A DNA stretch of 64,000 nucleotides from [Clostridium] aerotolerans DSM 5434 (GTDB lineage: Bacteria; Bacillota; Clostridia; Lachnospirales; Lachnospiraceae): NCBI RefSeq assembly GCF_000687555.1, contig NZ_JHWJ01000002.1, forward strand, positions 396,334 to 460,333, given 5' to 3'. The notes under the pieces are model-generated. The model was not told the DNA's origin. It searched no databases and saw nothing but the letters and a program-made list of their open reading frames with translations. Numbering within the stretch: position 1 is the first letter of the stretch; every line of letters begins with the position of its first letter. This document shows positions 54,466-63,732 of this stretch, one piece after another. The position numbers and the translations under genes were made by a program.

Positions 54466-55191
54466 TTATTTCCTCTCTGTTTTTCCCTGCAGCCAAATGA
54501 CCGCAAAGGCGTTCCCCTCTCCATCACACAAAGAAACCGTATAACCTTCCTCTGTCCGGCTGATGCGGGGATAAATAGCATCACCAAAGACTGCCGCTTT
54601 TTTATATTCCACCCTCAGTTCCGTAACCTCCATATCATCCGGAAGCACTTCCCTGGCAATCTCTACATATTTTGCATTGTTCACATGATGATTGGTATCA
54701 ATATGATGCTTGCTTACAGTCACAGGATCCAGTGCCTTGTATTCCTCCGGCAGTTCAATCCTTCTTGGAGCATAATCCATGGCAAGCTTCTCTTCCCAGC
54801 CATCTCCATACCCCTTGATGTCATCAGGCTCAATCTTCACTGGCCTGCCCTTTTGCGTATCAAAGAGAAACCAAACGGAATTGGCCCTCACCAGATAGTT
54901 TCCGTTCTTATCACTAATGGTAAAATTCCGGTATCCGTAAAAGCCTTTAAAATCATAAGGCCAGGTGCTGATTACGATCTCTTCCCCGAGAACCGGATAG
55001 CGGTCCACAACAATCTGCCAGGAAGAAAGCCACCACGCTTTGTGACGGTTTATCAGGTAAGAGAGACCTAATCCGTTATCCTCAGACTGAAATGTGGAAC
55101 AATCCTGAAGATAGTTCATAATACCAGTCAATGTCAGTTTTCCATATTCATCTGTCTCACTGTAACGGACTCTGCTGCCGAAATAATACAT
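54466..55191 (-). CDS. Acyl-ACP thioesterase
   Basis: A 241-residue double hot-dog protein (PF01643): MYYFGSRVRYSETDEYGKL, GYRNFTISD, and a second half with KHHIDTNHHVNNAKYVE, which holds the catalytic Asn-His region. It releases fatty acids from ACP. The ATG at 55189-55191 follows GAGAGGTGTAAG, so the ten-residue longer reading is rejected. Coupled to cvfB downstream. Confidence 0.9.
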   Translation of the reverse strand: MYYFGSRVRYSETDEYGKLTLTGIMNYLQDCSTFQSEDNGLGLSYLINRHKAWWLSSWQIVVDRYPVLGEEIVISTWPYDFKGFYGYRNFTISDKNGNYLVRANSVWFLFDTQKGRPVKIEPDDIKGYGDGWEEKLAMDYAPRRIELPEEYKALDPVTVSKHHIDTNHHVNNAKYVEIAREVLPDDMEVTELRVEYKKAAVFGDAIYPRISRTEEGYTVSLCDGEGNAFAVIWLQGKTERK

Positions 55192-55279
55192 CTTACACCT
55201 CTCACCAAAATTATATAACATTATAATGCATTTTTATGTTCTTGTCCAGACAAACCAAAAACATCCTACTTATATATGC

Positions 55280-55308
55280 AAAAAACGGAACCTATCCAGG
55301 TTCCGTTT
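55280..55308 (-). terminator. Terminator of the tRNA-Gln pair
   Basis: On the minus strand AAACGGAACC-TGGATA-GGTTCCGTTT is followed by TTTGC; it lies directly after the second tRNA-Gln. Confidence 0.85.
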
Positions 55309-55313
55309 ACTAA

Positions 55314-55386
55314 CTGGGCTACAAGGATTCGAACCTTGAAAATGACGGAGTCAGAGTCCGTTGCCTTACCATTTGGCGATAGCCCA
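55314..55386 (-). tRNA. tRNA-Gln (anticodon CTG), distal copy
   Basis: Acceptor TGGGCTA/TAGCCCA, discriminator G, D-arm CGCC...GGC, anticodon stem ACGGA/TCCGT around CTCTGAC (anticodon CTG), T-arm AAGG-TTCGAAT-CCTT. CCA not encoded. Confidence 0.95.
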
Positions 55387-55524
55387 TCACTACAACGAGA
55401 TTCATTATACATGAAACTACAAAATGTGTCAAGTATTTTTCCCAAAATTTTCTATTGTGCCGAATTTTGCGAAAAAATAGCTCCGATTCTCTAAAATCTT
55501 AGAAAACCAAAGCTTCCTATAAAA

Positions 55525-55597
55525 CTGGGCTACAAGGATTCGAACCTTGAAAATGACGGAGTCAGAGTCCGTTGCCTTACCATTTGGCGATAGCCCA
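55525..55597 (-). tRNA. tRNA-Gln (anticodon CTG), proximal copy
   Basis: Identical in sequence to the copy at 55314-55386, 138 bases upstream on the same strand; a tandem duplication sharing one terminator. Confidence 0.95.
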
Positions 55598-55684
55598 TTA
55601 ACACAACGAGTGTATTATACTACCAATTTTATCTTTGGTCAAGCACTAATTATAGTTTTTTCCGAATAAAGAAAATACCGCCTC

Positions 55685-57109
55685 TCAGTGAGCGGTTTCC
55701 TTTTGGGATGTCTGTTCCTGAGAGACGTTTTTCTCGGTGCTATGTTCTGTTTTCTCTGTCTCAGCAGGTGTCGTACTGGCTGGAACCGTTGTCTCCGCCT
55801 GGGTGGTTTCCTCTGATTCAGAATCTTCACTACCAATAACCGGGGTTTCAAAAACTCCTTTCACTGTAACCTGCTTACCAATTTTCGGTGATATGCCCCC
55901 AAGGATAAAGGTATATTCCTTCCCCTGAGGAAGATCGGTAACTTCTATTTCACAGGATTCCGAACCCGTATCGGAAAACTTGGCAGAATACGTAATACCG
56001 TCCTCATCTTTCACAGAAACTGTGGGGTTTTTCCACTTAACCTTTGTTTTAAAATAAACCGAGACTACACCTTCATCGTAATCCACATAATCAATCTTAA
56101 TTTTCTCACCGCTAACATTATCCTGATCAGATGTTGTTTCTTCTGAGGAAGAAGATGGTGAGGCTGAAGTAGTCTGAGCCTGTGATGGATCCTTATGTGC
56201 TGTCGTCTGGCTTTCTGTCTCCGAAGATGTCTGAACAGCAGAAGTTTCCTGATCTGTAACTGATTCCGCTGTAGGGTCAGTTACCGTGGGGGCCGTAGTG
56301 GCTTTCGTTGTTGTATCTGTCTCTTCCTCCGTTACATCGGTCTTTCCACCTACTGCATAAGACCGTTCCGTAATCACCTTTGCAATCTGCTCCATATTAA
56401 GGGAGGCAAAATTCTTTATGTCATCTAAGGTCAGGGAGGGATTTTGATCCATCAGTTCCTTTAAAAAGTAGGCCTTTCCATAAGAAATTCCGTACTCCGA
56501 TGCAAACCCTTTTACCTGTTCCTCATCAATCACCTGCTGGTCATATACAACAGCTTCTAACTGTTTTTCCTTTAATGCCGTCTTAATATCACTCACAACG
56601 GTTGACCGGAGATTCTTTGCTTTTTTTACACTGTCATTGGCAACAGTAACTAAAATAGCATTATCGGAATCCGTTAGATAACCATTGGTGACCAAGGCTC
56701 CGATCACTGCATTAACTGCCACATTTAAATCCACGCCCTTTAGATCCATCTGCTCCATGATATTTTTAGCATCTTCATTCAGAGCTTTGGCAGACAGTAC
56801 CTTATTTCTTTGATTCACGGACAATTCAACGCTTGGATTTACATCAATTCCAATGACAGAGTCAACTCTCCCGTTTTGGTACGTATAGGTACCTCCGGCA
56901 AGAGCAATCATGCAAAAACAGGCAGCTATCAAAGAGGCAATTACCCTACGCCGAATCATGAAAACAGACCTTTTATGTATTTCAATCGCTTCCTGTGGGG
57001 TACTTAAATCAATGCGGTCTAGAACATCAGGTACCATATCCCGGGCAGCAGTGGTTATGCAGGCTTCGATTTGTTTTTTATTCATTTGTCTCTGATCTGA
57101 CTGTTTCAT
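55685..57109 (-). CDS. RsgI-like membrane anti-sigma factor
   Basis: A 474-residue protein: cytosolic start (about 1-52), one membrane helix (about 54-75), then an RsgI-type extracytoplasmic domain (about 80-255) with SVIGIDVNPSVELSVN, a Thr/Ser/Glu-rich linker (about 260-335), a beta-sandwich-like domain (about 340-425) and a second low-complexity tail. It would hold the sigma factor encoded just upstream at the membrane until an outside signal acts. The N-terminal cytosolic part differs from the classical RsgI_N domain, so partner recognition is inferred from the operon. Start follows GAGGAG. Confidence 0.8.
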   Translation of the reverse strand: MKQSDQRQMNKKQIEACITTAARDMVPDVLDRIDLSTPQEAIEIHKRSVFMIRRRVIASLIAACFCMIALAGGTYTYQNGRVDSVIGIDVNPSVELSVNQRNKVLSAKALNEDAKNIMEQMDLKGVDLNVAVNAVIGALVTNGYLTDSDNAILVTVANDSVKKAKNLRSTVVSDIKTALKEKQLEAVVYDQQVIDEEQVKGFASEYGISYGKAYFLKELMDQNPSLTLDDIKNFASLNMEQIAKVITERSYAVGGKTDVTEEETDTTTKATTAPTVTDPTAESVTDQETSAVQTSSETESQTTAHKDPSQAQTTSASPSSSSEETTSDQDNVSGEKIKIDYVDYDEGVVSVYFKTKVKWKNPTVSVKDEDGITYSAKFSDTGSESCEIEVTDLPQGKEYTFILGGISPKIGKQVTVKGVFETPVIGSEDSESEETTQAETTVPASTTPAETEKTEHSTEKNVSQEQTSQKETAH

Positions 57110-57117
57110 ATCAAAGC

Positions 57118-57696
57118 CTACTCCTCTCTTAAATAATTTTCTAACTTTTTCATGGCACGGTTATATCTGGAAAGCGCAGTTGCCAAAGGAATATTCAGAC
57201 TGGCAGCAATCTCTCTGTGCTTCATACCGCCCGAAGTATGAAGCAGAACAATCTCCCGCTCCTCCTCTTTTAAGATCTGAAGAGCCGCAAGAAGTACCAT
57301 CTTGTCTGCTGCCATCTCAATTTCCTTACAAACCTCTCCTGCTTCCAGACCCATTAAATCATCTATTGTAACATCCGAATCATGTTTCTGTTCCCGAAAC
57401 TTCATATAACATAGATTCCGTGCAATTGTAAACATCCAGGCCAACGGCTTCCCCTGAGATTTATAGCTTTTTGCAGAGGTCCAGATCTTTAAGTAAGACT
57501 CCTGCATAATCTCTTCTGCATCCTGGGGATTCTTTACAATGGACAGTATAAAACTGTACATCGTACGGTCCGTATTCTGATATAGCTGTCGAAAGGCTTC
57601 CTGGTCACCATCTGCGACTTTATTAAGAAGCTTTTCATCGCTCAAACGGCCGTAATCTTCCGGCCGGTCAAGGCTCATCAATCCCATAAATAGCAT
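57118..57696 (-). CDS. ECF-type RNA polymerase sigma factor
   Basis: A 192-residue sigma-70 family protein with region 2 (FRQLYQNTDRTMYSFIL; DAEEIMQESYLKIW) and region 4 helix-turn-helix (GGMKHREIAASLNIPL). The anti-sigma gene follows eight bases later on the same strand, the classical order. Target promoters are not identified here, and no autoregulated promoter is assigned upstream. Surface stress or polysaccharide sensing is a family-level inference from the RsgI-like partner. Confidence 0.9.
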   Translation of the reverse strand: MLFMGLMSLDRPEDYGRLSDEKLLNKVADGDQEAFRQLYQNTDRTMYSFILSIVKNPQDAEEIMQESYLKIWTSAKSYKSQGKPLAWMFTIARNLCYMKFREQKHDSDVTIDDLMGLEAGEVCKEIEMAADKMVLLAALQILKEEEREIVLLHTSGGMKHREIAASLNIPLATALSRYNRAMKKLENYLREE

Positions 57697-57773
57697 GGTT
57701 TGGATTTCCTTTCTACTAAGTTAATGCGGAATACTGTCATCTTATTGCATAAAATGGAAAATTATTTATTACC

Positions 57774-58952
57774 TTATTTTTCCACTGCGAAGCCACTTTC
57801 TTCTGTCATGACCAGACAGCATCGATTATCAGTTTCAGTCACTTTTTTTATGATTTCTTCCTTTAACCGCTCTCGTTTCTTTTTATCATATTCCCTGGGA
57901 AATACCAGATCAAAGATCAGATTGATCTGTTCCTGCCCATCGATCAACCGAAAATCGTGAAATGATATCCTGGGATCCACACCGTGAATTACATTTTCAA
58001 CCATGCTCCCAAATTCCATCACTCTGGAATTTTTTGTTTCCACCGGGTCCATGTGGATAACCAGAAAAATACCGAACTTTTTTAAAGCTTCCCGTTCAAT
58101 CCTGTCCACGACCTCATGAGAGATTTCCACATTTACATCATTAGGTACCTCTGCATGGATAGAAGCCATACTCCTGGTAGGCCCATAATTGTGTACAATT
58201 AAATCATGGCTTCCTATAATCCCTTCATAGCTTTCCACAAATTCTGTAATTTCCAGATAAAGCTTTGGATCAATGGGTTCACCAATCAGGGGAGTAAGTG
58301 TTTCTTTTGCAATCTTTACACCAGCCAGCATAACAGCTACTGACACAATAAGTCCAACAATTCCGTCAATATTAAGACCCCAAATACCATAAACAGCAAC
58401 CGATAATATCGTAGCCGAGGTAGTGACCACATCCCCCAGAGAGTCCGCAGCCGTGGCCTTCATGACAGAGGACTGGATTCTTTCTCCAAGCTTGCGGTTA
58501 AAAAATCCAAGCCACAGCTTTACAAAGACAGAAAGGATCAAAATAACAACCGTCACGGCCTGAAAGGACATCTCCTCCGGGTTCATTACCTTCCCAAACG
58601 AAGTTTTAAAGAGAGAAAAACCTACTTGAATGACCAGGAACGCTACAATAAATGCTGCAATATACTCCACCCTTCCATGACCAAAGGGGTGATCTTCATC
58701 CGCCGGCTTGCCAGCCATTCTGACTCCCACAAATCCAATAATGGAAGAAGCCGCATCCGATAAGTTATTAAACGCATCAGCCATAACCGAAATACTGTTT
58801 ACCAAAAGCCCGGCAAATATTTTAGCAACAAACAGGAGAATGTTACACAAAATCCCTACCACACTTACCATAACACCATAACTGGTACGTACCTGGACGT
58901 CTTTCGTATTTTTGTAGTTCTTTACAAAAGTCCTTACTAAAAATTCAGTCAT
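57774..58952 (-). CDS. Cation diffusion facilitator transporter
   Basis: A 392-residue protein with six membrane helices in the first 230 residues, the metal-site segments ADAFNNLSDA and HPFGHGRVEY, and TAADSLGDVVTT on helix 5, then a cytosolic domain (about 230-310) and an extra C-terminal domain (about 310-392). It exports Zn2+, Mn2+ or Fe2+ by proton exchange; metal choice is not clear. The C-terminal extension is longer than in the basic CDF. Start follows AGAAGGGAGAAG. Confidence 0.9.
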   Translation of the reverse strand: MTEFLVRTFVKNYKNTKDVQVRTSYGVMVSVVGILCNILLFVAKIFAGLLVNSISVMADAFNNLSDAASSIIGFVGVRMAGKPADEDHPFGHGRVEYIAAFIVAFLVIQVGFSLFKTSFGKVMNPEEMSFQAVTVVILILSVFVKLWLGFFNRKLGERIQSSVMKATAADSLGDVVTTSATILSVAVYGIWGLNIDGIVGLIVSVAVMLAGVKIAKETLTPLIGEPIDPKLYLEITEFVESYEGIIGSHDLIVHNYGPTRSMASIHAEVPNDVNVEISHEVVDRIEREALKKFGIFLVIHMDPVETKNSRVMEFGSMVENVIHGVDPRISFHDFRLIDGQEQINLIFDLVFPREYDKKKRERLKEEIIKKVTETDNRCCLVMTEESGFAVEK

Positions 58953-58974
58953 GCTTCTCCCTTCTGACCTTACT

Positions 58975-59721
58975 CTAATCTTTATAAATGACCTTTTCTA
59001 AAAACAAACCTTCCGCAGGCGCTGTAACCCCTGCCGCACTGCGGTCCATTGCCTCTAATATTCCTTTCATCTCTTTGGGACTTCTCTTACCTTCTCCAAC
59101 TTCTATCAGAGTGCCCATAAGTATACGAACCATATGATGCAAAAAGCCATTGCCGGTATAGTGTATAAAAAGCCTGCTTCCTTCTTCCTCAAATTCAATC
59201 GCTTTCAATATCCTGACAGTAGACTTTTTCATCTTTTTATTGGAACAAAAGCTCTTAAAGTCATGCTCTCCGAGAAAATGCCGGGAAGCCTCTTTCATTG
59301 CATTCACATCAAGAGGTTTACCAAAACCGTAAATATATTTACGTTCAAATACCTGCTTTCTTTCCCCCGTCTCGATCCGGTAAAGATAAGTCTTTTCCTC
59401 CGCGTTCAAACGGCTGTGAAACCGATCCTCTACTCGGTCCAGGTTAATCACCCTAATGTCTTCCGGAAGATACTGGTTAAGATAATCTTTCATTTCCCCC
59501 TCAGTCATCTTTGTATCCAGATGAAAATTCGCCGTCTGAGCCAGAGCATGAACCCCTGCATCTGTCCTTCCTGATCCGTGTATTTCAACCGCAACACCTG
59601 CCATCCGCTCCAGAATTCCTTCCAGCTTTCCCTGTATGGTACGGTCCGTATTTCCCTGCTTCTGCCAGCCATCATAACGGCTTCCATCATACTCCAGTAC
59701 CATTCTATAATTTTTTAACAT
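58975..59721 (-). CDS. truA: tRNA pseudouridine(38-40) synthase
   Basis: A 248-residue protein with GSGRTDAGVHAL holding catalytic Asp54, the early YDGSRYDGWQKQ and the GNGFLHHMVRILMGT motif. It makes pseudouridine in the anticodon arm of many tRNAs. The start (GGAGATATTGA-ATG) overlaps the end of the VanZ gene by 17 bases. Full length. Confidence 0.95.
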   Translation of the reverse strand: MLKNYRMVLEYDGSRYDGWQKQGNTDRTIQGKLEGILERMAGVAVEIHGSGRTDAGVHALAQTANFHLDTKMTEGEMKDYLNQYLPEDIRVINLDRVEDRFHSRLNAEEKTYLYRIETGERKQVFERKYIYGFGKPLDVNAMKEASRHFLGEHDFKSFCSNKKMKKSTVRILKAIEFEEEGSRLFIHYTGNGFLHHMVRILMGTLIEVGEGKRSPKEMKGILEAMDRSAAGVTAPAEGLFLEKVIYKD

Positions 59722-60166
59722 TCAATATCTCCGATCTTTTGTAAATGAGATAGATTCCCATCGTTACCAGGGTACCAAAAGCAACTCCTGCCGAGTCCAG
59801 CCAAACATCTGAGATCTGACCAGAGCGTCCTTCTACAAACAACTGAATGGTTTCATCAAAAAACGCCACGAGAAACCCTGATGCTGCATGGTAAGTCCAG
59901 CGTTTTTCTTCACTGAGCCCCTGAGCACCCAGACACCCAAAAAGCAGCATTCCAAGTATAGAGTATTCTGCAAAATGACCCATTTTACGTATCACATGCT
60001 CCGTAAGCCAATAGCCACTTAATTCAAAATAACGAAAACCACTTTGTATGAGATACAATAATCTGCCACTGTCTTTTGATGAAGTGTCAGCAATCTTCAT
60101 GGAATTTGAAAAAATGAACAAAACATAAAGTCCAACGATCAATATCCATATATATTTTCTTTTCAT
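59705..60166 (-). CDS. VanZ-family membrane protein
   Basis: A 153-residue protein with four membrane helices and the family segment RKMGHFAEYSILGMLLFG, also FFDETIQLFVEGRSGQISD, typical of PF04892. Role uncertain; VanZ itself gives low-level teicoplanin resistance. It overlaps the aminotransferase stop by four bases (ATGA) and truA by 17, so the three are coupled. Confidence 0.88.
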   Translation of the reverse strand: MKRKYIWILIVGLYVLFIFSNSMKIADTSSKDSGRLLYLIQSGFRYFELSGYWLTEHVIRKMGHFAEYSILGMLLFGCLGAQGLSEEKRWTYHAASGFLVAFFDETIQLFVEGRSGQISDVWLDSAGVAFGTLVTMGIYLIYKRSEILNVKKL

Positions 60167-61350
60167 TCGGACTTCCTCAAAATACCACTCTTCTCTATCC
60201 TATCTGCCGCTCTGCGAAGAGCTTCTTCATCCTGTACGAGGGCCATTCTTGCATATCCCTCTCCAGAAGGCCCAAACGCGCTTCCAGGAGTGACTAAAAC
60301 ACCAGCTTTCTCCATCAGTTCTGTAGCAAACTCCATGGAATCAGAAAACCCATCCGGTATTTTTGCCCACACGAACATGGTAGCTTTTGGCCGTTCCATC
60401 TTCCACCCTATGCGGTTAAAGCCATCACAAAGAACATCTCGACGCCTTTCATAGGCATTTCTGGTCTCTTTTACACAGGACTGATCTCCTGTGATGGCTG
60501 CAATTGCCGCCTGTTGGATTGGGAGAAACATTCCATAATCCATATTGGACTTTAAAGTCTTTAGTTTTTCCACTACCTCCTGATTTCCAACACAAAAACC
60601 AATGCGAGCTCCTGCCATCCCATACGTCTTTGACAGAGAATTAAATTCCACTCCAACCTCTTTCGCGCCCGGAAACTGCAAAAAGCTTCCGCAAGTTTTA
60701 TCATCAAAAACAAGCTCACTATAAGCATTGTCATGCAAAACAATGATATTATATTTCTTTGCAAATGCAATCAGCTCCTCATAAAAAGAATCCGGAGCCA
60801 TAGCAGTAGTCGGATTGTTGGGATAAGAAACTAACATGAATTTTGCTTTTTTTGCAACATCTTCTGGAATATCAGAAAAATCAATGATATAATCATTTTC
60901 TTTCTTCTGCGGCATATAAAAAAGGCTTGCTCCAGCTAACAATGGTCCGTCTGCAAAAATAGGATAGCAGGGATCCGGAACAAGGACGATATCTCCATCA
61001 TCAATAACAGAAAATGCAATATGTGCCAGTCCTTCCTGAGAACCAAGAAGGGAACAGATTTCCAAATCAGGATCAAGATCTACGTGATATCTGTTTCTAT
61101 ACCAGACAGCCACAGCCTCTAAAAGCTCTTTCTGATCACGTATGGCATAGATATAATTTTCCGGCTTTGCAGCAGCCTCACATAAGGCTTGTCTGATATG
61201 GGCCGCGGGTGGGATATTGGGAGTTCCCACACCTAAATCAATTACCTCTTCTCCCTTTTCTTCCTTCTGCTGTTTCATCTCCAACAACTTGGAGAAAATT
61301 CCCTCTCCAAATTGATTCATTCTTTCTGAAAATTGCATTGGTCGTCTCAC
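60163..61350 (-). CDS. PLP-dependent aminotransferase (class I/II, DapL/AlaA-like)
   Basis: A 395-residue fold-type I aminotransferase: IDLGVGTPNIPP at the start, YPNNPTTAMAP in the middle, the PLP lysine in NSLSKTYGMAGAR, and a C-terminal FGPSGEGYARMAL with substrate Arg. It resembles LL-diaminopimelate aminotransferase and aspartate/alanine aminotransferases; exact substrate not set. Start followed by MQFSERMNQFG after a GGTGAG-like site. Coupled with vanZ. Confidence 0.88.
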   Translation of the reverse strand: MRRPMQFSERMNQFGEGIFSKLLEMKQQKEEKGEEVIDLGVGTPNIPPAAHIRQALCEAAAKPENYIYAIRDQKELLEAVAVWYRNRYHVDLDPDLEICSLLGSQEGLAHIAFSVIDDGDIVLVPDPCYPIFADGPLLAGASLFYMPQKKENDYIIDFSDIPEDVAKKAKFMLVSYPNNPTTAMAPDSFYEELIAFAKKYNIIVLHDNAYSELVFDDKTCGSFLQFPGAKEVGVEFNSLSKTYGMAGARIGFCVGNQEVVEKLKTLKSNMDYGMFLPIQQAAIAAITGDQSCVKETRNAYERRRDVLCDGFNRIGWKMERPKATMFVWAKIPDGFSDSMEFATELMEKAGVLVTPGSAFGPSGEGYARMALVQDEEALRRAADRIEKSGILRKSE

Positions 61351-61423
61351 CTCTGTCTTTTCGTAATTTTCATAATGTAAGTTATTATATTACAAAGCCT
61401 GTTATAATACAAGGATACCCATT

Positions 61424-61465
61424 AAAAAAGTCCCCAAAAACGGCTTAAAACCGTATATTGGGGAC
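61424..61465 (-). terminator. Terminator of the L,D-transpeptidase gene
   Basis: GTCCCCAA (61430-61437) pairs with TTGGGGAC (61458-61465), inner ACGG/CCGT stem; followed by TTTTTTA on the minus strand. Confidence 0.9.
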
Positions 61466-61473
61466 ACTTTTAC

Positions 61474-62070
61474 CTATGGTCCTATGGTAACGGGCACACC
61501 TAAATTACAGTAGCTCCACAATACATCCATCACATCATTGTCCACTGCGACACAACCATGAGTATCCCCATCAGGAACCCTGCATCCATGGATCATAATC
61601 GCTCCTCCAAGAGGAGTATCCCAGGGCGGCTGTTCGCCTGCCTTATTGGCTCTGATAATCTCATCTCTTTGGGCCTCTGTAATAATACCGTCAGCATATC
61701 CTCTTTCCGCATCCTTTATTCCTGGATAAGAAAGTCCAAGGGAAAGATATGCCACACTTTTATCATTTCTGGTACAGACATAAAATTCACCGCTTGGAGT
61801 TCTCATATCTCCTTCTACCTTCTTATTCCCTTCTGCAGAAGAAGCTCCCATGGAAACGGGATACTCTTTAATAAGGACGCCATTCTGTTTTAAAGTCAAT
61901 ATCTTCAATCTTTTACTTACATATATAGTCACTCCATTGGTGGAACGAAGATTTCCTGCCCCTGGCCCTGCAGCCTGCTCTGCGAGTGTAGCACCACTAA
62001 AAGAAACCGTTGTCACCATAATAAGTACTCCCGCTATTAAGGCTCTGATTTTTCTCTTAAACCATTTCAT
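61474..62070 (-). CDS. L,D-transpeptidase (YkuD family)
   Basis: A 198-residue protein with a signal/anchor (about 8-30, LIAGVLIMVTTVSFSGATLA) and a YkuD domain (about 47-198) with IMIHGCRVPD and the active-site Cys in DTHGCVAVDN. It makes 3-3 peptidoglycan cross-links or attaches proteins outside the cell. A single-gene unit with its own terminator. No binding module (LysM or SH3) is present. Confidence 0.92.
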   Translation of the reverse strand: MKWFKRKIRALIAGVLIMVTTVSFSGATLAEQAAGPGAGNLRSTNGVTIYVSKRLKILTLKQNGVLIKEYPVSMGASSAEGNKKVEGDMRTPSGEFYVCTRNDKSVAYLSLGLSYPGIKDAERGYADGIITEAQRDEIIRANKAGEQPPWDTPLGGAIMIHGCRVPDGDTHGCVAVDNDVMDVLWSYCNLGVPVTIGP

Positions 62071-62152
62071 TACTCTAATCCCTTCCTTTTTCTAACATTA
62101 TATCATTTTTCTGGAAAATGATGGGTTACATTATTCTTACAATTTTCAGAAT

Positions 62153-62752
62153 TCAGGAAAGAGACTTCAGATATTCCATTACCGTACCGTAGCAGCCTTC
62201 CAATCCAATCATACTGCTGTCAAGACACAAATGATAATTTTGTGCCTTCCCCCATTCACATCCAGTATAATACTGATAATATTCTTTTCGCTTCCGGTCC
62301 ATATCCCGGATTCTCTGTTCCATTTCCTTAGGGTCTACTCCTGTATTTAAAGTATTAAGTCTTCGTATTCGTTCTTCTATTCCCGCATAAATATAAAGAT
62401 TTACGCTATCTTCAAGCACTCTGTCCGCACAACGACCAACAATAATACATGGCCCCTGATCTGCCAGCTTCCTTATGATACTAGTCTGGGTAAGAAATAC
62501 CTGATCCGACATTGGTATCTCATAATAATTTGAAAATGGAGTATAAATCTGCTGTTCAAGAGATTCCTTAATAACTGGTATTCTCTCATCATAGCGTAAA
62601 AGGCTTTCTTCTGTCATACCACATTCTTCTGCAGTCAGAGCTATAAGTTCCTTATCATAAAAAGGAATCTCCAGTCCTTTTGCCAGTAGTATTCCCAGTT
62701 CTCTCCCGCCGCTTCCAAACTCTCTGCTTATGGTTATTACCTTTTCCAACAT
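62153..62752 (-). CDS. Cytidylate-kinase-like protein
   Basis: A 199-residue soluble protein of the PF13189 family: MLEKVITISREFGSGGRELG with a degenerate P-loop, FYDKELIALTAEECG, and RPCIIVGR-like CADRVLED. It resembles Cmk but the family function is not settled. The ATG at 62750-62752 follows GAGGAGGAGATAAT; an 11-residue longer reading is rejected. Its leader runs back toward the minisatellite. Confidence 0.85.
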   Translation of the reverse strand: MLEKVITISREFGSGGRELGILLAKGLEIPFYDKELIALTAEECGMTEESLLRYDERIPVIKESLEQQIYTPFSNYYEIPMSDQVFLTQTSIIRKLADQGPCIIVGRCADRVLEDSVNLYIYAGIEERIRRLNTLNTGVDPKEMEQRIRDMDRKRKEYYQYYTGCEWGKAQNYHLCLDSSMIGLEGCYGTVMEYLKSLS

Positions 62753-62904
62753 ATTATCTCCTCCTCTTTTGCCAAAGGGATTCAAAATCTCTCCTTACCC
62801 GAATTTTACCACATTTAAAAATTCCTGTATACCTTATTTCTATTAACTACATTTTGTTATTTCAACTTCATTTTCTTATTTCTTTCTCATTTTATTAATT
62901 CTAT
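62753..62904. other. AT-rich leader of the cytidylate-kinase-like gene
   Basis: No gene is seen. It links the minisatellite to the kinase-like gene and has stops in all frames. Confidence 0.4.
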
Positions 62905-63260
62905 TGCATTATCCTTATTTCTGTTATTCTTGTTTCTATTATCCCTGCTTCCTTTATCACTGTTTCTGTTATTCCTGTTTCTATTATTCCTGTTTCTGTT
63001 ATTCCTGTTTCTGTTATTCCTGTTTCTGTTATTCTTGTTTCTGTTATTCCTGTTTCTATCATCATTATTTCTTTTTCTGTTATCCCTATTTTTATTAATC
63101 CTATTTATGTTGACCTTATTTATATTAACCTTATTTCTGTTATCTCTATTTCTGTTATTTGTATTTCCGTTATCTCTACTTCTTCTATCTCAATATCTGT
63201 TATTTCCATTTGTTATTTCTATATCTGATATTTCTATCTGTTATCTCCATTACTATCTCT
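62905..63260. repeat. 15-bp minisatellite (ATTCCTGTTTCTGTT)
   Basis: Eleven 15-base units stand in exact register from 62911 to 63075, the central six (62971-63060) nearly identical, and more diverged units run to about 63260. On the minus strand one frame reads an Asn/Arg repeat (NNRNR) for about 98 codons but has no start codon or ribosome site. It lies between tRNA-Gly and the kinase-like gene. It is best taken as a non-coding tandem repeat, with array length likely to differ among strains. Confidence 0.9.
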
Positions 63261-63573
63261 TATATTCTTATTTCGTTATCTCTATTTCTTTATTTATGAT
63301 TCTCTCCAGTATTTAAAATATCATCGTTATAATCAAGTTATTATTTTCATATCTTGATTTTTGATTCTTCTTTCTATACATTATAAATCTTTTGCAACTC
63401 TTTCTTGATCTTTCAATGCTTTTTTCAATCCTCTTATATTCTTTTATTGATTCTTTCATACTTTTCTCTATGTTATGTTTTATCTCTTGCATTATTTTAC
63501 TAATCAAAACATATGAATACACAAAAAAAACGGACCTCCATTTCTGGAAATCCGCCTTTATCTTTCGTATAAG
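63261..63573. other. AT-rich gap after minisatellite
   Basis: About 310 bases between the decayed repeat and tRNA-Gly with no supported gene; a long minus-strand frame here begins inside the tRNA and is not believed. A run of T near the tRNA end may serve termination. Confidence 0.4.
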
Positions 63574-63646
63574 AGCGCGAGACGGGACTCGAACCCGCGA
63601 CCCCGACCTTGGCAAGGTCGTACTCCACCAACTGAGCCACTCGCGC
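63574..63646 (-). tRNA. tRNA-Gly (anticodon GCC)
   Basis: Acceptor GCGCGAG/CTCGCGC, D-stem GCTC/GAGT, anticodon stem CGACC/GGTCG around TTGCCAA (anticodon GCC), T-arm CGCGGG-TTCGAGT-CCCG, discriminator T. It lies about 86 bases downstream of the 23S rRNA gene on the same strand. Confidence 0.95.
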
Positions 63647-63732
63647 TTACTCTCTTTTTTTTAGGCATATACCCTCAAAACCACACATTGTTATATATCT
63701 TCATCCGTTCTTTCCTCTTACCTAAACCAACC

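Noticed and set aside
62905..63260. CRISPR array
   Set aside because: Units are 15 bases without spacers and no cas genes lie near; it is a plain minisatellite.
62904..63316. Two plus-strand frames rich in Cys/Tyr or Leu/Phe
   Set aside because: They are readings of the 15-bp tandem repeat, without ribosome sites or any non-repeat domain.
63313..63615. A 100-residue minus-strand frame
   Set aside because: It begins inside tRNA-Gly and has no ribosome site; composition is Lys/Ile low-complexity from AT-rich DNA.
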